A stretch of DNA of 64,000 bases from Trichopria drosophilae (taxonomy: Eukaryota > Arthropoda > Insecta > Hymenoptera > Diapriidae), in the NCBI GenBank assembly GCA_030407085.1, contig CM059584.1, positions 100,997,001 to 101,061,000 on the forward strand, given 5' to 3'. The notes below the pieces were generated by a model. That model worked only from the letters and a program-made list of their open reading frames with translations. It was not told where the DNA came from and did not search any database. The translations under genes were made by a program, and so were the position numbers. This document shows, in pieces, positions 38,396 to 50,888 of the stretch (positions within the stretch are counted from its first letter, which is position 1; the number at the start of each line of letters is the position of its first letter).

Positions 38396-41300
38396 AAATT
38401 AGGACTGCAATATCACTTGATCGAGTTCTTTACGATACGAACCGATTGATTCCCTTTCAAGAGGTGAACAAATATAAAGAATGAAATCAGGTAAATAAAA
38501 ATAAATTAAATTTACTCGATCTCGGAGCGTTTTATATTACATAAGTTTAACTATAAACAGGATTATGTAGATTGCTTAAAAAAAGAAATGTCTAACGCAG
38601 GTATAACAATATATATTCGCACAGAAACTGATAGGAATAAGCCTGAAATTTCCTTCTGCTTTATAACAGATCTATTTTATTGATACTCGATTATGGTTTT
38701 ATACGTATTTTCCGAAACGAAAAAGGAATACGTAAGCATTAAAAGAGATGCAATACTCTGCAATCCGAGCCGAAATGGGATGTCGTCGCGCTAAATCTAC
38801 CAATACAATTATGTATACGTGAATTTAAACTGCAATTCATCGAAGAGCTTACAAAGATCTCAGGTACATGATATGTTAATAAAATTCTATCGACCCAAAA
38901 TATATTAACATTTAAACGAAAACTTTTCACAGTTGTTAATTGTACTCTTACTATATGTGACAACCACCTGTACCTTTTTATTAACCATTTTTTCTGTGGA
39001 AAGATGAGACTATATGATAATTTGACATAAGTCGCACTCGGCAGAATATTTCATTGGAAATATCAGGTATCAGAAATGAGTATTAGAAGAAAATAACTTT
39101 TTCCTTATGGATATATGCATTTTTTACATAGCATTTCATTAAAATGTACTCAGGCCTACAGTTTAATAATAAACAATATTTCACTGAAAGCCTTCATATC
39201 TTATTTACATTGACTTGCTAAATTAAAAAAGATAATTTCGTAATTGTCATTGCAAAAATACTGATAATTGAGCAACTTCATAAAACAAATGTTTTTCAAT
39301 GTTTTTTCTTTTGTTTTGGTTATATTAAATTTACGGTTCCATTCCAAAATCTATTCGCTTCACAGTTGAACAAAAACAGGCAAAAACAAAGATGTCTATA
39401 TGGCATAGTGCTTATTAACTATTGTCACATTTTAGGATCTTTAGGTTCTAAAACGTCAACATTTAATGAAAAATTATAGCAAAATACAGAAAAAAGAATA
39501 GTTTTATATAAAGTGACAAAAGTCATTAAATCGTTTAGATCTATGGTCTACTTCCGTAAAAGTAATTTGAGTTTTTTGGGTTACTGTTTACAAATCTAAA
39601 CAGAATATTATAAAATTAAATTGCTGAAACAATGCGCTAAATTAAAATGTAAACATTCGTTTCATTTATAGAACATTATCATTTAAAAGATTGAAAAATT
39701 AAAAATGGTAGAACTACGATCGTTGTAAATGATAAAGATGCGAGCAAATAAAAAACTTGCAGAGGTTTAAGATCTTTTGCAATATAAAAGAAGTACAGAT
39801 ATCACGAGAAAATATAAAAATAAAACAAAAATACCTGCAGTACATGCTTTTTCGAAAGTAATGTTTTTGGATTTGTAACAAAAGTTCATTTTTAATAATT
39901 AAACTTTTCCAATATGGTATTAACAAAATACATGACTTATCAAGATTACATATTTTCATTTTTGAAGAACTCATATTTTTGTCAAAAATTTAAAACACCT
40001 TGTTTCTGAACGATGAGATGCTGAACAATGCATACGCATATTCAAGGTCCTCCTTAATAAAATTATGAAAACAGTCCTGGGCGAACCCTTTGAGGGACTA
40101 CGTTCTTTTTGAGAATTCGCTTAATAATGTCGCAGAGATAAATAGATTTACGGCTACAATACTTTTGAAACTAAATTTTCTCTAAATTATACCACTACAA
40201 AAGTATTTTGTATAAAAATAAGAATATGGTAATTGGATAAAAGGGAGCCATAATGCAAACATTCAGTTCTCTTCCTACATACAAACTAGTTGACCATTTC
40301 ATAATTAAATATAGCCTAAAATAAAACAATGCCAATATAACATCGTTATGAAAATACCTTTGCAATACGTCACGATTTCCTAAATGGGTATATTTAGATA
40401 AACCAGTGTGGTTTCCCGTCGATATCGAAAACTCTGTCATTGGGTAATCCGCTGACACGCATGTCGAAGTGATGATGTTACTCCCGTGCAACAAAATTGA
40501 TTTAAATTAGCTTGCTTTGATCTTCTACCAGGTCGAAAAATGTTCTCCACCAAGTTATATTCACCAAAAATAGAAGGCAAATTGTAGTGAAATAGAAATT
40601 CGTAGTAGTAATCAAATAATTTTATTGTCGAAATAAAAAAATCTCTTAAACTTATATTTATAGGAAATTGTTCGACAATGAGTCTTTTAATCTAGAATGA
40701 AAGACCTTTTCTGTACAATGAAATGCGTTATATACTATCATCAATTTATAATTTAAAGAAAACAAATATACAATGAAGATACGTGGGTTTCAGCTTTAAT
40801 ATTATCTATTGGCAGACCATTAACTGTCATTCGCATGTTTTCTTCATATAAAGACATGATAGGTTTAACATACTCTAATTTTTAATGACTTCAACGATTG
40901 CTCTAAAATGTGAAACGTATACTAACTAGATTATTTACTTCAGGACTTGACCATTTCCTGTCTGTGTAATGAGAGAAACCTGTTTTGTAACATCCAATAT
41001 ACTGTAACCACGTCAAATGTTCTATATTATAGTTATACATATTACACTTTTTTCTTCTTATCTGGCTCTTTCTTAAGTGAAAAACTTTCCCAATTTTATA
41101 GTTATACATATGTTACATAACATATCTCAAAAATAGAAACAGACCAGACAAGTATATGTAATGAGGTGAATTGATTTGATATTTTAAGATTTATACTTTG
41201 ATTTTCATAAAATATTTATAAAATTACAAGCCACCTTTTCAGGTAATAATTTCACTATATATAGTTGAGGAAAAATATGGAATTACTTCGATGTACAAAG

Positions 41301-42699
41301 CCAAAATCGTTTTCTATGTGATGATATTCAGGACGTAATAAATTATGATTTCAGCACAAATCAGATGTACGTAAATAGAGTCCACATTCGATTTTCCCTC
41401 TGAGCATGACCCGGAATTAATGATGTAGGAAGGAACTATTTCCATTTTGTCTTTTTTTGTTGTTGTTTTCCTACTTCTTGTTATTATTGTTTTATTTTGT
41501 TTTTTTCGATGCTTTTTTATATATAATTAATTTTATTAATTTATATTTGACATTCATAATATCATTTTCTGAGATTTTTTGTGTTTTCAATGCAGCAACA
41601 TATCGATAATCTAAAAATAATTATAGTTGAATACTGTTATCTGAAGAACGTTACATACTGAAAAATCTTACACTAAATATTTAGTATTAAAAAAGGTATT
41701 TATCAAATTCTTATAAAATATAGCACATAATTTCCAGGTTGTGCATCATGAATCCGTTATCACATTCGCAATCTACGACTGTGAAAATCCTCGAGCACCC
41801 TGTTTCATTCGTTCAAACCACTGTTTAGATGTCGGTTCATCATATTCGATCTGCCATTTTGAATGCTGAAAATCTGAGATTAGATTGATAATTAGCAACT
41901 CCAAGAACCATCAAGTTAAAATTTCAGTTACTTTCCACGTAGCGAAAAAGTATGATTCAAAGGATTAAAAAAAAATTATTTTTCGACTTTTTTTTGTTGC
42001 AAAAACTAGAGTGCGAAAAATGTTGTAAAAAAAATATATGTGCTATAAAATTGGGTAAAGAATACATGAACACATTTTCAGAGTCTAAGCAATCGTCACT
42101 CGAAACCGATTTTGTTCTAAAAAGATACGCGTTTTGCATTTTAATCGTAACAAACGTAAGTATAAATAAATAAATAATTTAAATTCGTCACCATATCCTA
42201 GTAACTTAAACTCTCAAGAGTCCAGAAAGTATAAATACGCTTGCATAAAACTCAAACATATATCTCAAAAATATAAAAAAAGACTAAGGCAAAAAAGGTG
42301 GAAAATGTATGTATTACCGCCCAGCAAAGGGTAAATACATTTCATTAAATTCCCGACAATTGAATTTTACGAATCTCACAGTGCCTTCACGTGCTAAATA
42401 TATGAAAACTTGTTGGATTGAAAGGTTTTTTCTCTCGATAAGTTGATCGACTAACAAGGAAGGTGTTTCCTGTACCATTTCAAAATATATTTATAATCAA
42501 AATTCTAATTATTCTTATTGAAGTACCATTTCACTATTTTCAGATAAGATTTGTTTAGCAGGTCGCGTCCACTCTAACCCGACCGTCCAAACACGCCTAG
42601 TTCAAACTTTAAAAAAATGTACTTTTTAAGAGTCTAAATAAATAAAAATCTCAAGATCCAACGATCTAATTAATATTAAGAGTGTTTAAAAAGTAAACA
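38396..42699. other. Gene-free AT-rich stretch of about 4.3 kb
   Basis: No gene is supported. 39410-39560 is copy 2 of the 34.74-kb dispersed repeat (AGGTTCTAAAACGTCAACAT, TTTAGATCTATGGTCTACTTC). A CTGCCATTTTGAATG word at about 41850 resembles words inside the 45.4-46.1 kb foldback. Confidence 0.45.
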
Positions 42700-43260
42700 G
42701 CGGTGTGCTTTGGCTGCAAACGGATTCTTTAAACGTATGTACCTTGCCAGGGAAATGTAACGAGCATCAGGATGACGTTACCTTTTCTGGTTCGAGAGTT
42801 CGTGATTAGAGAAAAAGCTTGTCAAACTCTTAATTCGCCTGCGGCCTCTCTTGGCCCCCTTCGTTTCACATCCTTCCGCCGCGAAAATCCGTCCACGCAA
42901 TTCAGCCGCGAATAGCCTGGTGCAGGATGCTCCCACACCATGTAACATCTTCCGTTTCTATGTATCTGCGGTTCCCATGGAGACCGACGCTATGCCGTCC
43001 CTCGTGACGATTCGCAAAAGCCACTCTTGAATCCTGGACGATTCTGTACCTTATACTTTTATATACCAGTATCACATCTGTGTAGAACAAATGTGGTGGG
43101 TGTTGGTAGTAATGTGGGCTGGGACCAAAAGCACACGCGTGTGGTCGGACATTCGAAAATACGGCGCGCGCAAAGGGCACGTTAATAAATCGCGTTTGCG
43201 TGGCGAGATCGAGCGAGAACCCACCAAGAGACTTCTCATGGGATTCGAATAAAAATCAGC
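42700..43260. other. GC-rich non-repetitive block
   Basis: This is one of the most GC-rich non-repeat segments, with CpGs at 42840-43200. A 92-codon minus-strand frame (42902-43180) has no recognisable domain. Donor-like sites on the minus strand (AAAAG|GTAACG near 42780 and GCAAG|GTACAT near 42745) would allow a noncoding first exon. Candidate promoter or leader region; unproven. Confidence 0.3.
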
Positions 43261-43437
43261 TCTTTATATGCGGTTGCCAGGACCCGACACTCGATGACAA
43301 AACGGTTTGGTGAACTTTGAATAAGAAACATTATTTTAACCTCCCTAGCTGCCTTGCATCGATAAGATTTCCTCTGTAAATATTATGAACAAGTTCCGCC
43401 AATATTTCGCTATTAAACGCTGTTTTTTAGTTACAAA

Positions 43438-43474
43438 TTGTAATTTACTAGACCAGTGAATCCTTTAAGAACTA
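43438..43474 (+). repeat. Direct repeat, left copy
   Basis: A 37-bp sequence with core ACCAGTGAATCCTTTAAGAA matches 45002-45038 at 35 of 37 positions. The pair brackets the hairpin and the SINE candidate. Confidence 0.85.
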
Positions 43475-43592
43475 TGACAAAAAATCTGGTATTATATAAC
43501 TCTATTAGTAAACAAAACTAATATCAAAAATGGGGTGCTTATTATGGCATATTGAGATGAGGGGAAAAAAGCATCCCACACAGCTCACCGTC

Positions 43593-43757
43593 CTGGGGAC
43601 GTCCTCAGGAGCTCCACAGGACGTCCAAATGTCAGCTTTTACCATCCTGTTAACATCCTCAGGGCATCCTCAGGACCTAAGACTTCTTGAGGACGTTAAC
43701 AGGACGATAAAAGCGGACATTTGGATGTCCTGAGGAGGTCCTGAGGACGTCCTCGGA
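43593..43757. repeat. Long hairpin with 68-bp arms
   Basis: Arms 43593-43660 and 43690-43757 are ungapped inverted repeats matching at 59 of 68 positions, around a loop of about 29 nt. Within each arm the word GTCCTCAGGA recurs in variants. Three of the nine mismatches would be G-U wobbles in RNA, so either transcript would fold tightly. Possible identities are a MITE, a foldback remnant or a hairpin-RNA source. Confidence 0.85.
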
Positions 43758-43880
43758 AGGATGTGCTATATGGATAATAAATTAAGTAAAAATATTTAGT
43801 TTGGAGGTTATAATCGTAGCACCCGACCGTCAACGGAGGGGCACATGTCGTAGCTTTGTAAGATGAACCGTTCTTTGTCA

Positions 43881-44320
43881 ACGGAAACGCGATGGTTAAG
43901 TGGTTAGCATACTCGCCTCGTAAACTGAACGTTCCTTAGGTCGTAAGTTCGAATCCCCGTCCGGCAACTTTTTCTGATTATTTCCATTGCGGATAATTCG
44001 GGAAACCTTGCTGGGCGAAGGTACGAATTTGGGACTGCTACCGACATCAGTTGGTAGTTATCGACACCGTGAATGGTTTTTCCGTGGTCGACGCTTCGTC
44101 AATATTGTCTTGAATGAAAATAAGACAATGTTTGCGATGCGCCTGCTACGGCACAGGCCGCCGACTAACTGTCGACGGTGTCGATTACGTGTAGTATTTG
44201 TGATTGTTTACTTGTTTGTATCGTCCTGTGTGGGATGATGACTAAGCCTTGCCCGATTAGCCATAGATGGCATAAAGTTGGCAAGTAAATCTGACCAATG
44301 TATGTATATATGTATGTTGT
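43881..44320 (+). mobile_element. tRNA-derived SINE candidate
   Basis: The head contains a pol III A box TGGTTAAGTGG (43893-43903) and a B box AGTTCGAATCC (43946-43956), 53 bp apart as in tRNA-like promoters, with a tRNA-Thr-like CTCGTAA loop region between. Acceptor, anticodon and T stems do not pair properly, so it is not a working tRNA. About 340 bp of unrelated body follows, and then a (TGTA)n-like tail at 44298-44320. This head-body-tail order is that of a tRNA-derived SINE. A possible imperfect flanking repeat (CTTTGTCAA / GCTTGTCAA) is weak. Confidence 0.6.
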
Positions 44321-45001
44321 CTACCATTCAAAGTATTGCTTGTCAATGCAATGCTGTTTTATTTCCTGTACATTTCTGCAATTTCATCCATTTAGCACAC
44401 ATTTTTGGCGAATGGTAATATGGCGCTACCTAGAAACATGATACCATATTGAAAATTGCAAGAACTCCATTTTCAGAAAAATAGTTTTGTAATTTGGGAT
44501 AGCATTATACTTTTATTACTTAACACCAAAACAGATTACTAAATGATGGCGTTTTTTTCTTAACTCCTAAAACTTGACTAAAAGGGCAGCCAAGTTTTTG
44601 ACAAGCCAGTTGTGAAATGCTTGGAATAAGGGCCAATGTATATACTATTGATGATATTGCATCGATTTTTAAAGTTCATTAAATTCAGTAATAACATTTT
44701 TTTATTAAATGGTAATTTCATTAAACAAATAATTAGAATTACTTTCATTTCAAAAAAGTTTCTTGAACAATTTTTTGGTGCTCTGAATGTACGCAAAATT
44801 TTCTTTCCAAATTATTGTATATTGCATTAATGGATAGTCTCATTCATTAAAAAGAACTTGGCCTTATTACATGATTTCAATGCTGTTTGTAGAATAAGAA
44901 TATAAATTACACATAATTTAATTCTTATAGCATTTTTTGCGGTAATTATGTTTCATTAATAAGAACTTGGCGAGTGTTTTTGCAAGAAGTGTTTTTTTGG
45001 G

Positions 45002-45038
45002 TTGTAATTTACTAAACCAGTGAATCCTTTAAGAATTA
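45002..45038 (+). repeat. Direct repeat, right copy
   Basis: Partner of 43438-43474, two mismatches in 37 bp. The shared region ends abruptly on the right of both copies. Confidence 0.85.
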
Positions 45039-45379
45039 CACATGCATATAATTTTTTAATGATTTTCGAGTCTCATCTTCAACATGAGAAAGAATTGCCT
45101 TCAAAGTAACCTAGACTACCATTTTCAAGCATATCATTTTTCGAATGGTTCACTCACAGTTTCATTTTAAGTCCCAAATGTGCAGAATTTGCGCATGGAT
45201 TTCAGTAACGTTTTATGCATAAAATAACAATTTTTAAAAAATGGAAACATCTATATCCGACGAGTTTTGAGGTCGCTTTTTCGATTGGCCCTACTAAAAT
45301 TTTCAAAAAATGGTGTTTAACACATTTTTTACAAAAATACTGAAAAAAACGTGATTTTTTTTACCTACAATTGTTTTTC

Positions 45380-46068
45380 AAAATGCATTTAATTATGATA
45401 CCGGTTTCATATCACCTTCTAACCTGCCAGAAACGTGTTCCCGATTATTTTACTTCAAAATTAAACATTCACAACTAAACATTTCATAATTTTTTTCTTA
45501 AAAACTATTTATATAATCAAAAAGATATTAAGAATAATGTTGACTTGAAAATCTGAGTGGAATAGGATAGTATTTTTTCTATTCCACAAATGTAAAATTT
45601 TACATAATGGCTCCGCCATATTGGATCCGCCATTTTGAATTTCGGTAACCTGACTCAAGATTCCAATTTAGCAATGACCGAAACCTATGAAATTTTTAAT
45701 TAGCAAATTTCACACCACTTTTGGTTGTAACAGAACTCGAAATACACATATTTCTACTGAGCAAATGGCAGTCGCCATCTTGAAATTGGATTTTAAGGGA
45801 TATTACTGCTTCCGTAAATCAAAACAGGTCTTACAAAACTCGTAATAACTTATGTTTACGATTTTACTACAAAGAAAACCTAGCGGATCCGAAATAATAG
45901 CATTGACTTCAATTTTCAAAATTTTTAACGTTCAGACGCCATTTTGAAACGAAAAACAAAATAAATAAAAATATGAAAATGTATATTTTTTAAGTAAAAT
46001 AATCAGGAACACTTTTTTTCAGGTTAGAAGGTGATCTGAAACCAGTATCATAGTTAAAAATGCATTTT
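45380..46068. mobile_element. Foldback element of about 0.7 kb
   Basis: Arms 45380-45455 and 45992-46068 are inverted repeats. They share AAAATGCATTT, ATGATAC(C/T)GGTTTCA, ATCACCTTCTAACCTG and GATTATTTTACTT. Similarity fades for about 30 bp outside both arms. The interior of about 540 bp has several GCCAT(A/T)TTG(A/G)A words and no coding frame. Confidence 0.8.
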
Positions 46069-47639
46069 AAACAAAATCTTTTTAATCATGGCTCTTAACT
46101 ACCTACAAATAGTTGAATTAACGTGATATTACTAAGATAGCATAAAAGATTGTCAATTGTACCATTTTTTATATTTGAAAGTTTAACAAATTTAAAATAG
46201 TTTATTCAAACATCTACTCGTTAGGCATGGTTACAAACTAGTTCGTCGCGTTAACATTTTTGAACTGGTATTTTTCAGATGGTTGAGTCAACTATTTTTT
46301 TCCGTGTACTTAATTACCATGAGCGTTATGTCTAAACAGTACTTTTTACACGATTGGATATTAATTTTTTACACCTAAAAGTATCAGAATATTTTATACC
46401 TTCAAAATCCTAGTTAAAGTCAATTGCCTTGCTGCAGTAATTTTCAATAAGGAAAACTTCTCACCATTTAACCTCGAAAAAAGACCAAAAGTGTATCAAG
46501 CTCGCATATAATTTCATAAACGGTTCACTTAAAGTTTCGCATTTTAATTCCTACACGTAGTGTTTCTTAAAAAAAAAATTCAGTCCTCAATAGACTTCGG
46601 TTTATCTATAAAAAATCGTCACCATCAATAAATAATATAAAACGATTAATTTTTAAAATAAGCTAAAGGCAACAAATTAGTCCTTAGAGAATACTGAAAT
46701 CTTGGTGCTACTTGGTAAAAGATACGGATTTCTAGACCTGATACGAGTCCGACGTGACCTTAATAATAATGACCTAATTAATAATAATGACTAAAAATCG
46801 TGCAAATAAGGGCGAGGTCACGCTGAATATATTCCGCGACGACTTCTAGAATTCTTATAAGTAAAAGTTTGTCGTAGATGGTGCATCTTCGAAAATATTC
46901 ACGTCCTAAAAGCTTTTGCTCTTTATGTAATCGCAAACCAATTTTTTACAATATTCATTTTATTTCTTTGATGTCAAAAATACTATAGGTTCCATTAAAA
47001 TTATTACATCTTTAAAACAAATTCTTGGGAAATTACTCAGAAAAAAACTTATTTAGTATTTAGTGCTACTGTGCTTTAGCCTCTATAACTGCGGTAAATC
47101 AGTAAATGGCGTCCGGCACATTATGTTTTCGGAGGTGTCCGCGCAATAATCAGACCTGATTAGATTATCCACTGGTGCTAAACAGCCAAAGTACTTGTGC
47201 TGCAATAAATCAGCTCAAGTTTGCTACAACGGCAATTCTGGCTTTAGTAGCAGAACAATTTTTTCGTGCAGTCAAACCAATTACTATAACGATTCTTCAC
47301 TTTTTGCCTAGTTCATCATTTGAAATTTCCCCCCTTGTTCATGGTATGCATACAACCAAACATTTCGAAATTGTACAGATTTTATAATTGCATGTCGGGT
47401 ACCGTAGTTGCTAACATCGATTCTGTTCGTAACAGTATATTTCAAAGTATTTTTAATTACATGTCATATTATTAAAAAAAAATATAAATTATAAAGGAAC
47501 AAGATAAAAAGAAAGAGATGTTTTTATCATTTTCAGGAATTATGACCACACGCTTATTTCCTCTCTTAGTTATTGATATTAAAAAGGTAATTCATATTTA
47601 GTTTACACTGAAGTCTCATCATTTCTGAAATTTTATTAG
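46069..47639. other. Gene-free AT-rich stretch
   Basis: ACTATTTTTTTCCGTGTA at 46292-46309 looks like a solo right end of the CACAGAGAAAAA terminus class. Nothing else was recognised. Confidence 0.4.
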
Positions 47640-47959
47640 TACACAGAGAGAAATGGATTGTAATGGATACTAGAAATATTGTACCGGGTATGATATTTTG
47701 TGATTCCCATAGGCACAGCACTAATTATTGTATAAGAGACTATCTGCGTGTGATACGAATAGAGATTGTTCTGGGTACGATCACAGATTATACAACGATC
47801 TGTATTCCGCACTGTGCAGAAATTGTAACCAGTACATTTTATTGTCAGTCGTATCAACTGAAGATAGTAAGATCACGAATTCTTTTATGCTGTATACAAA
47901 ATATATTTTGAACGTAGTGATATAAATCTTCCACGATATCCCATGTGCGAAATGCCGAT

Positions 47960-50368
47960 GCTGACCATACGGCCCAGTATTGGCCCAGCATTGACAGCCG
48001 ACTTTCGGCTACCAATGCTGGCCCAACGTCGGCAACTTCACTGTGCCAGAATCGGGCCAGCATTGGTAGCCGATACTGGCTATAACAAATTGCCAAACTT
48101 CGGCTGAAAACTGGCCAACGCATCGGGCCAAGCCTGGCAAATTGATCTCATAGGTATTTCTCCCGATCGTCGTCCCAGCGTCGGCCCAATATTGGGCCCG
48201 AGTATCGGACCAAGTCTGGCAAAGTCATAGTGCCAAATCACGGCCCAGCGATGGAAACATTCGCGACCGAACATCGGTCCAAGCCTAGCAAATTTATTTC
48301 ATACAAGGTACTGCCGATCGTTGGCCCACAGTTGGTCTAAAACCGACCCGAGCATCGGACCAACCCCGTCGAATTAATAGTGCCGAATCTCGGCCCAGCA
48401 TTGACAGGCGACTTCTGCTACCAATGCTGGCCCAACGTCGGCAACTTCACTGTGCTAGTATAGGGCCAGCATTGGTAGCCGATACTGGCTATAACAAATT
48501 GCCAAACTTCGGCCGAAAACTGGCCAATGCATCGGGCCAAGCCTGGCAAATTGATCTCATAAGTATTTCTCCCGATCGTCGTCCCAGCGTCGGCCCAATA
48601 TTGGGCCCGAGTATCGGACCAAGTCTGGCAAAGTGATAGTGCCAAATCACGGCCCAGCGATGGAAACATTCGCGACCGAACTTCCGTCCAAGCCTAGCAA
48701 ATTTATTTCATACAAGGTACTGCCGATCGTTGGCCCACAGTTGGTCCAAAACCGACCCGAGCATCGGACCAACCCCGTCGAATTAATAGTGCCAAATCTC
48801 GGCCCAGCGTTGACAGCCGACTTTTGGCTACCGATGCTGGCCCAACGTTGCAACTTCACTGTGCCAGAATCGAGCCAGCATTGGTAGCCGATACTGGCTA
48901 TCACAAATTTCCAAACTTCGGCAGAAAACTGGCCAACGCATCGGGCCAAGCCTGGCAACTTGATCTCATAGGTATTTCTCCCGATCGTCGTCCCAGCGTC
49001 GGCTCAATATTGGGCCCGAGTATCGGACCAAGTCTGGCAAAGTGATAGTGCCAAATCTCGGCCCAGCGATGGAAACATTCAGGACCGAACATCGGGCCAA
49101 TTATAGCAAATTTATTTCATACAAGGTACTGCTGATCGTTGGCCCACAGTTGGTCCAAAACCGACCCGAGCATCGGACCAACCCCGTCGAATTAATAGTG
49201 CCGAATCTCGGCCCAGCATTGACAGGCGACTTTCGGCTACCAATGCTGGCCCAACGTCGGCAACTTCACTGTGCTAGTATAGGGCCAGCATTGGTAGCCG
49301 ATACTGGCTATAACAAATTGCCAAACTTCGGCTGAAAACTGGCCAATGCATCGGGCCAAGCCTGGCAAATTGATCTCATAAGCATTTCTCCCGATCGTCG
49401 TCCCAGCGTCGGCCCAATATTGGGCCCGAGTATCGGACCAAGTCTGGCAAAGTGATAGTGCCAAATCACGGCCCAGCGATGGAAACATTCGCGACCGAAC
49501 TTCCGTCCAAGCCTAGCAAATTTATTTCATACAAGGTACTGCCGATCGTTGGCCCACAGTTGGTCCAAAACCGACCCGAGCATCGGACCAACCCCGTCGA
49601 ATTAATAGTGCCAAATCTCGGCCCAGGGTTGACAGCCGACTTTTGGCTACCGATGCTGGCCCAACGTTGCAACTTCACTGTGCCAGAATCGAGCCAGCAT
49701 TGGTAGCCGATACTGGCTATCACAAATTTCCAAACTTCGGCAGAAAACTGGCCAACGCATCGGGCCAAGCCTGGCAAATTGATCTCATAGGTATTTCTCC
49801 CGATCGTCGTCCCAGCGTCGGCTCAATATTGGGCCCGAGTATCGGACCAAGTCTGGCAAAGTGATAGTGCCAAATCTCGGCCCAGCGATGGAAACATTCA
49901 GGACCGAACATCGGGCCAATTATAGCAAATTTATTTCATACAAGGTACTGCTGATCGTTGGCCCACAGTTGGTCCAAAACCGACCCGAGCATCGGACCAA
50001 CCCCGTCGAATTAATAGTGCCGAATCTCGGCCCAGCATTGACAGGCGACTTTCGGCTACCAATGCTGGCCCAACGTCGGCAACTTCACTGTGCTAGTATA
50101 GGGCCAGCATTGGTAGCCGATACTGGCTATAACAAATTGCCAAACTTCGGCTGAAAACTGGCCAATGCATCGGGCCAGGCCTGGCAAATTGATCTTATAG
50201 GCATTTCTCCCGATCGTCGTCCCAGCGTCGGCCCAATATTGGGCCCGAGTATCGGACCAAGTCTGGCAAAGTGATAGTGCCAAATCACGGCCCAGCGATG
50301 GAAACATTCGCGACCGAACTTCCGTCCAAGCCTAGCAAATTTATTTCATACAAGGTACTGCCGATCGA
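47960..50368. repeat. Satellite array: about 410-bp monomers in 819-bp dimers
   Basis: The phrase GTGCCAAATC(A/T)CGGCCCAGCG recurs near 48223, 48633, 49042, 49452, 49861 and 50271, spacing 409-410 bp. Neighbouring monomers differ, but every second one is nearly identical, giving an 819-bp higher-order dimer. One variant has GCGACCGAACTTCCGTCC, the other AGGACCGAACATCGGGCC. Each monomer is itself built of shorter words around GGCCCAGCATTG and GCTGGCCCAAC. The array breaks off at CTGCCGATCG near 50368. Open frames of 60-103 codons on both strands are by-products of a stop-poor repeat, not genes. Confidence 0.9.
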
Positions 50369-50888
50369 ATATCGACCATATCGAAAACGATGCAAGATAG
50401 AGCAAAAATTTAAAACCTTTTTGGTAGAGGAGGAAATTTCCTACAAAAAAGTCCGGGAGAGCTCTAGTCTAAAAAGTATAACTTAGGCGGGAGCAAGCCT
50501 CGAAGAAAGGATCGTAGTTTTGCTGCGTTTTCACAGTCTGAGACTCTGACTTTCTTAGATTGATATCTCGCGGCATAAGGTGCAGAAGTAGCCCCGAAAT
50601 CTTAGTACAGTGGCGAAGGATTCCCTACAGTTGCATACTTTCACAGTTCTCTTCGTGTACGAGCCCTCCGATCTCTGGAGACTCGGTCCATAGCCAGCGG
50701 TGACGTTCGGATCCCCAGGGAAACCCAGCAGTTAAGTTCCGGCCGTAGCCGCTAGGAACGCATCGCCGAACCGCATATGAAGTAGTGCCCGCGTTCCTTG
50801 AAGTGTGGGCACCAACGCGGCAAATCCGGCCGGAGGGCGATCTCACCACTTTTACCTATTTTGGTGTCGGGGGGACTTTCCCTCCGAC
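50369..50888. other. Unique GC-rich core of the inner element
   Basis: About 520 bp of non-satellite sequence, markedly GC-rich at 50640-50880 (CCGGCCGTAGCCGC, GGGCACCAACGCGG, CGGCCGGAGGGCG). It does not match 5S, tRNA or other rRNA by eye, although AGCAGTTAAG faintly recalls the 5S box A region. The 74-codon minus-strand frame at 50625-50849 is unrecognised. Confidence 0.5.

Noticed and set aside
43886..43968. Functional tRNA-Thr (CGT) gene
   Set aside because: The pol III boxes are good, but acceptor, anticodon and T stems do not pair. It is better explained as a SINE head.
47854..50486. About fifteen open frames of 60-103 codons on both strands
   Set aside because: They repeat with the satellite period on both strands at once, so they are by-products of a stop-poor tandem repeat.
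50690..50850. Possible 5S rRNA gene in the GC-rich core
   Set aside because: Only a faint AGCAGTTAAG resemblance was seen. The remaining box A, IE and C elements and the closing stem of 5S are not present.
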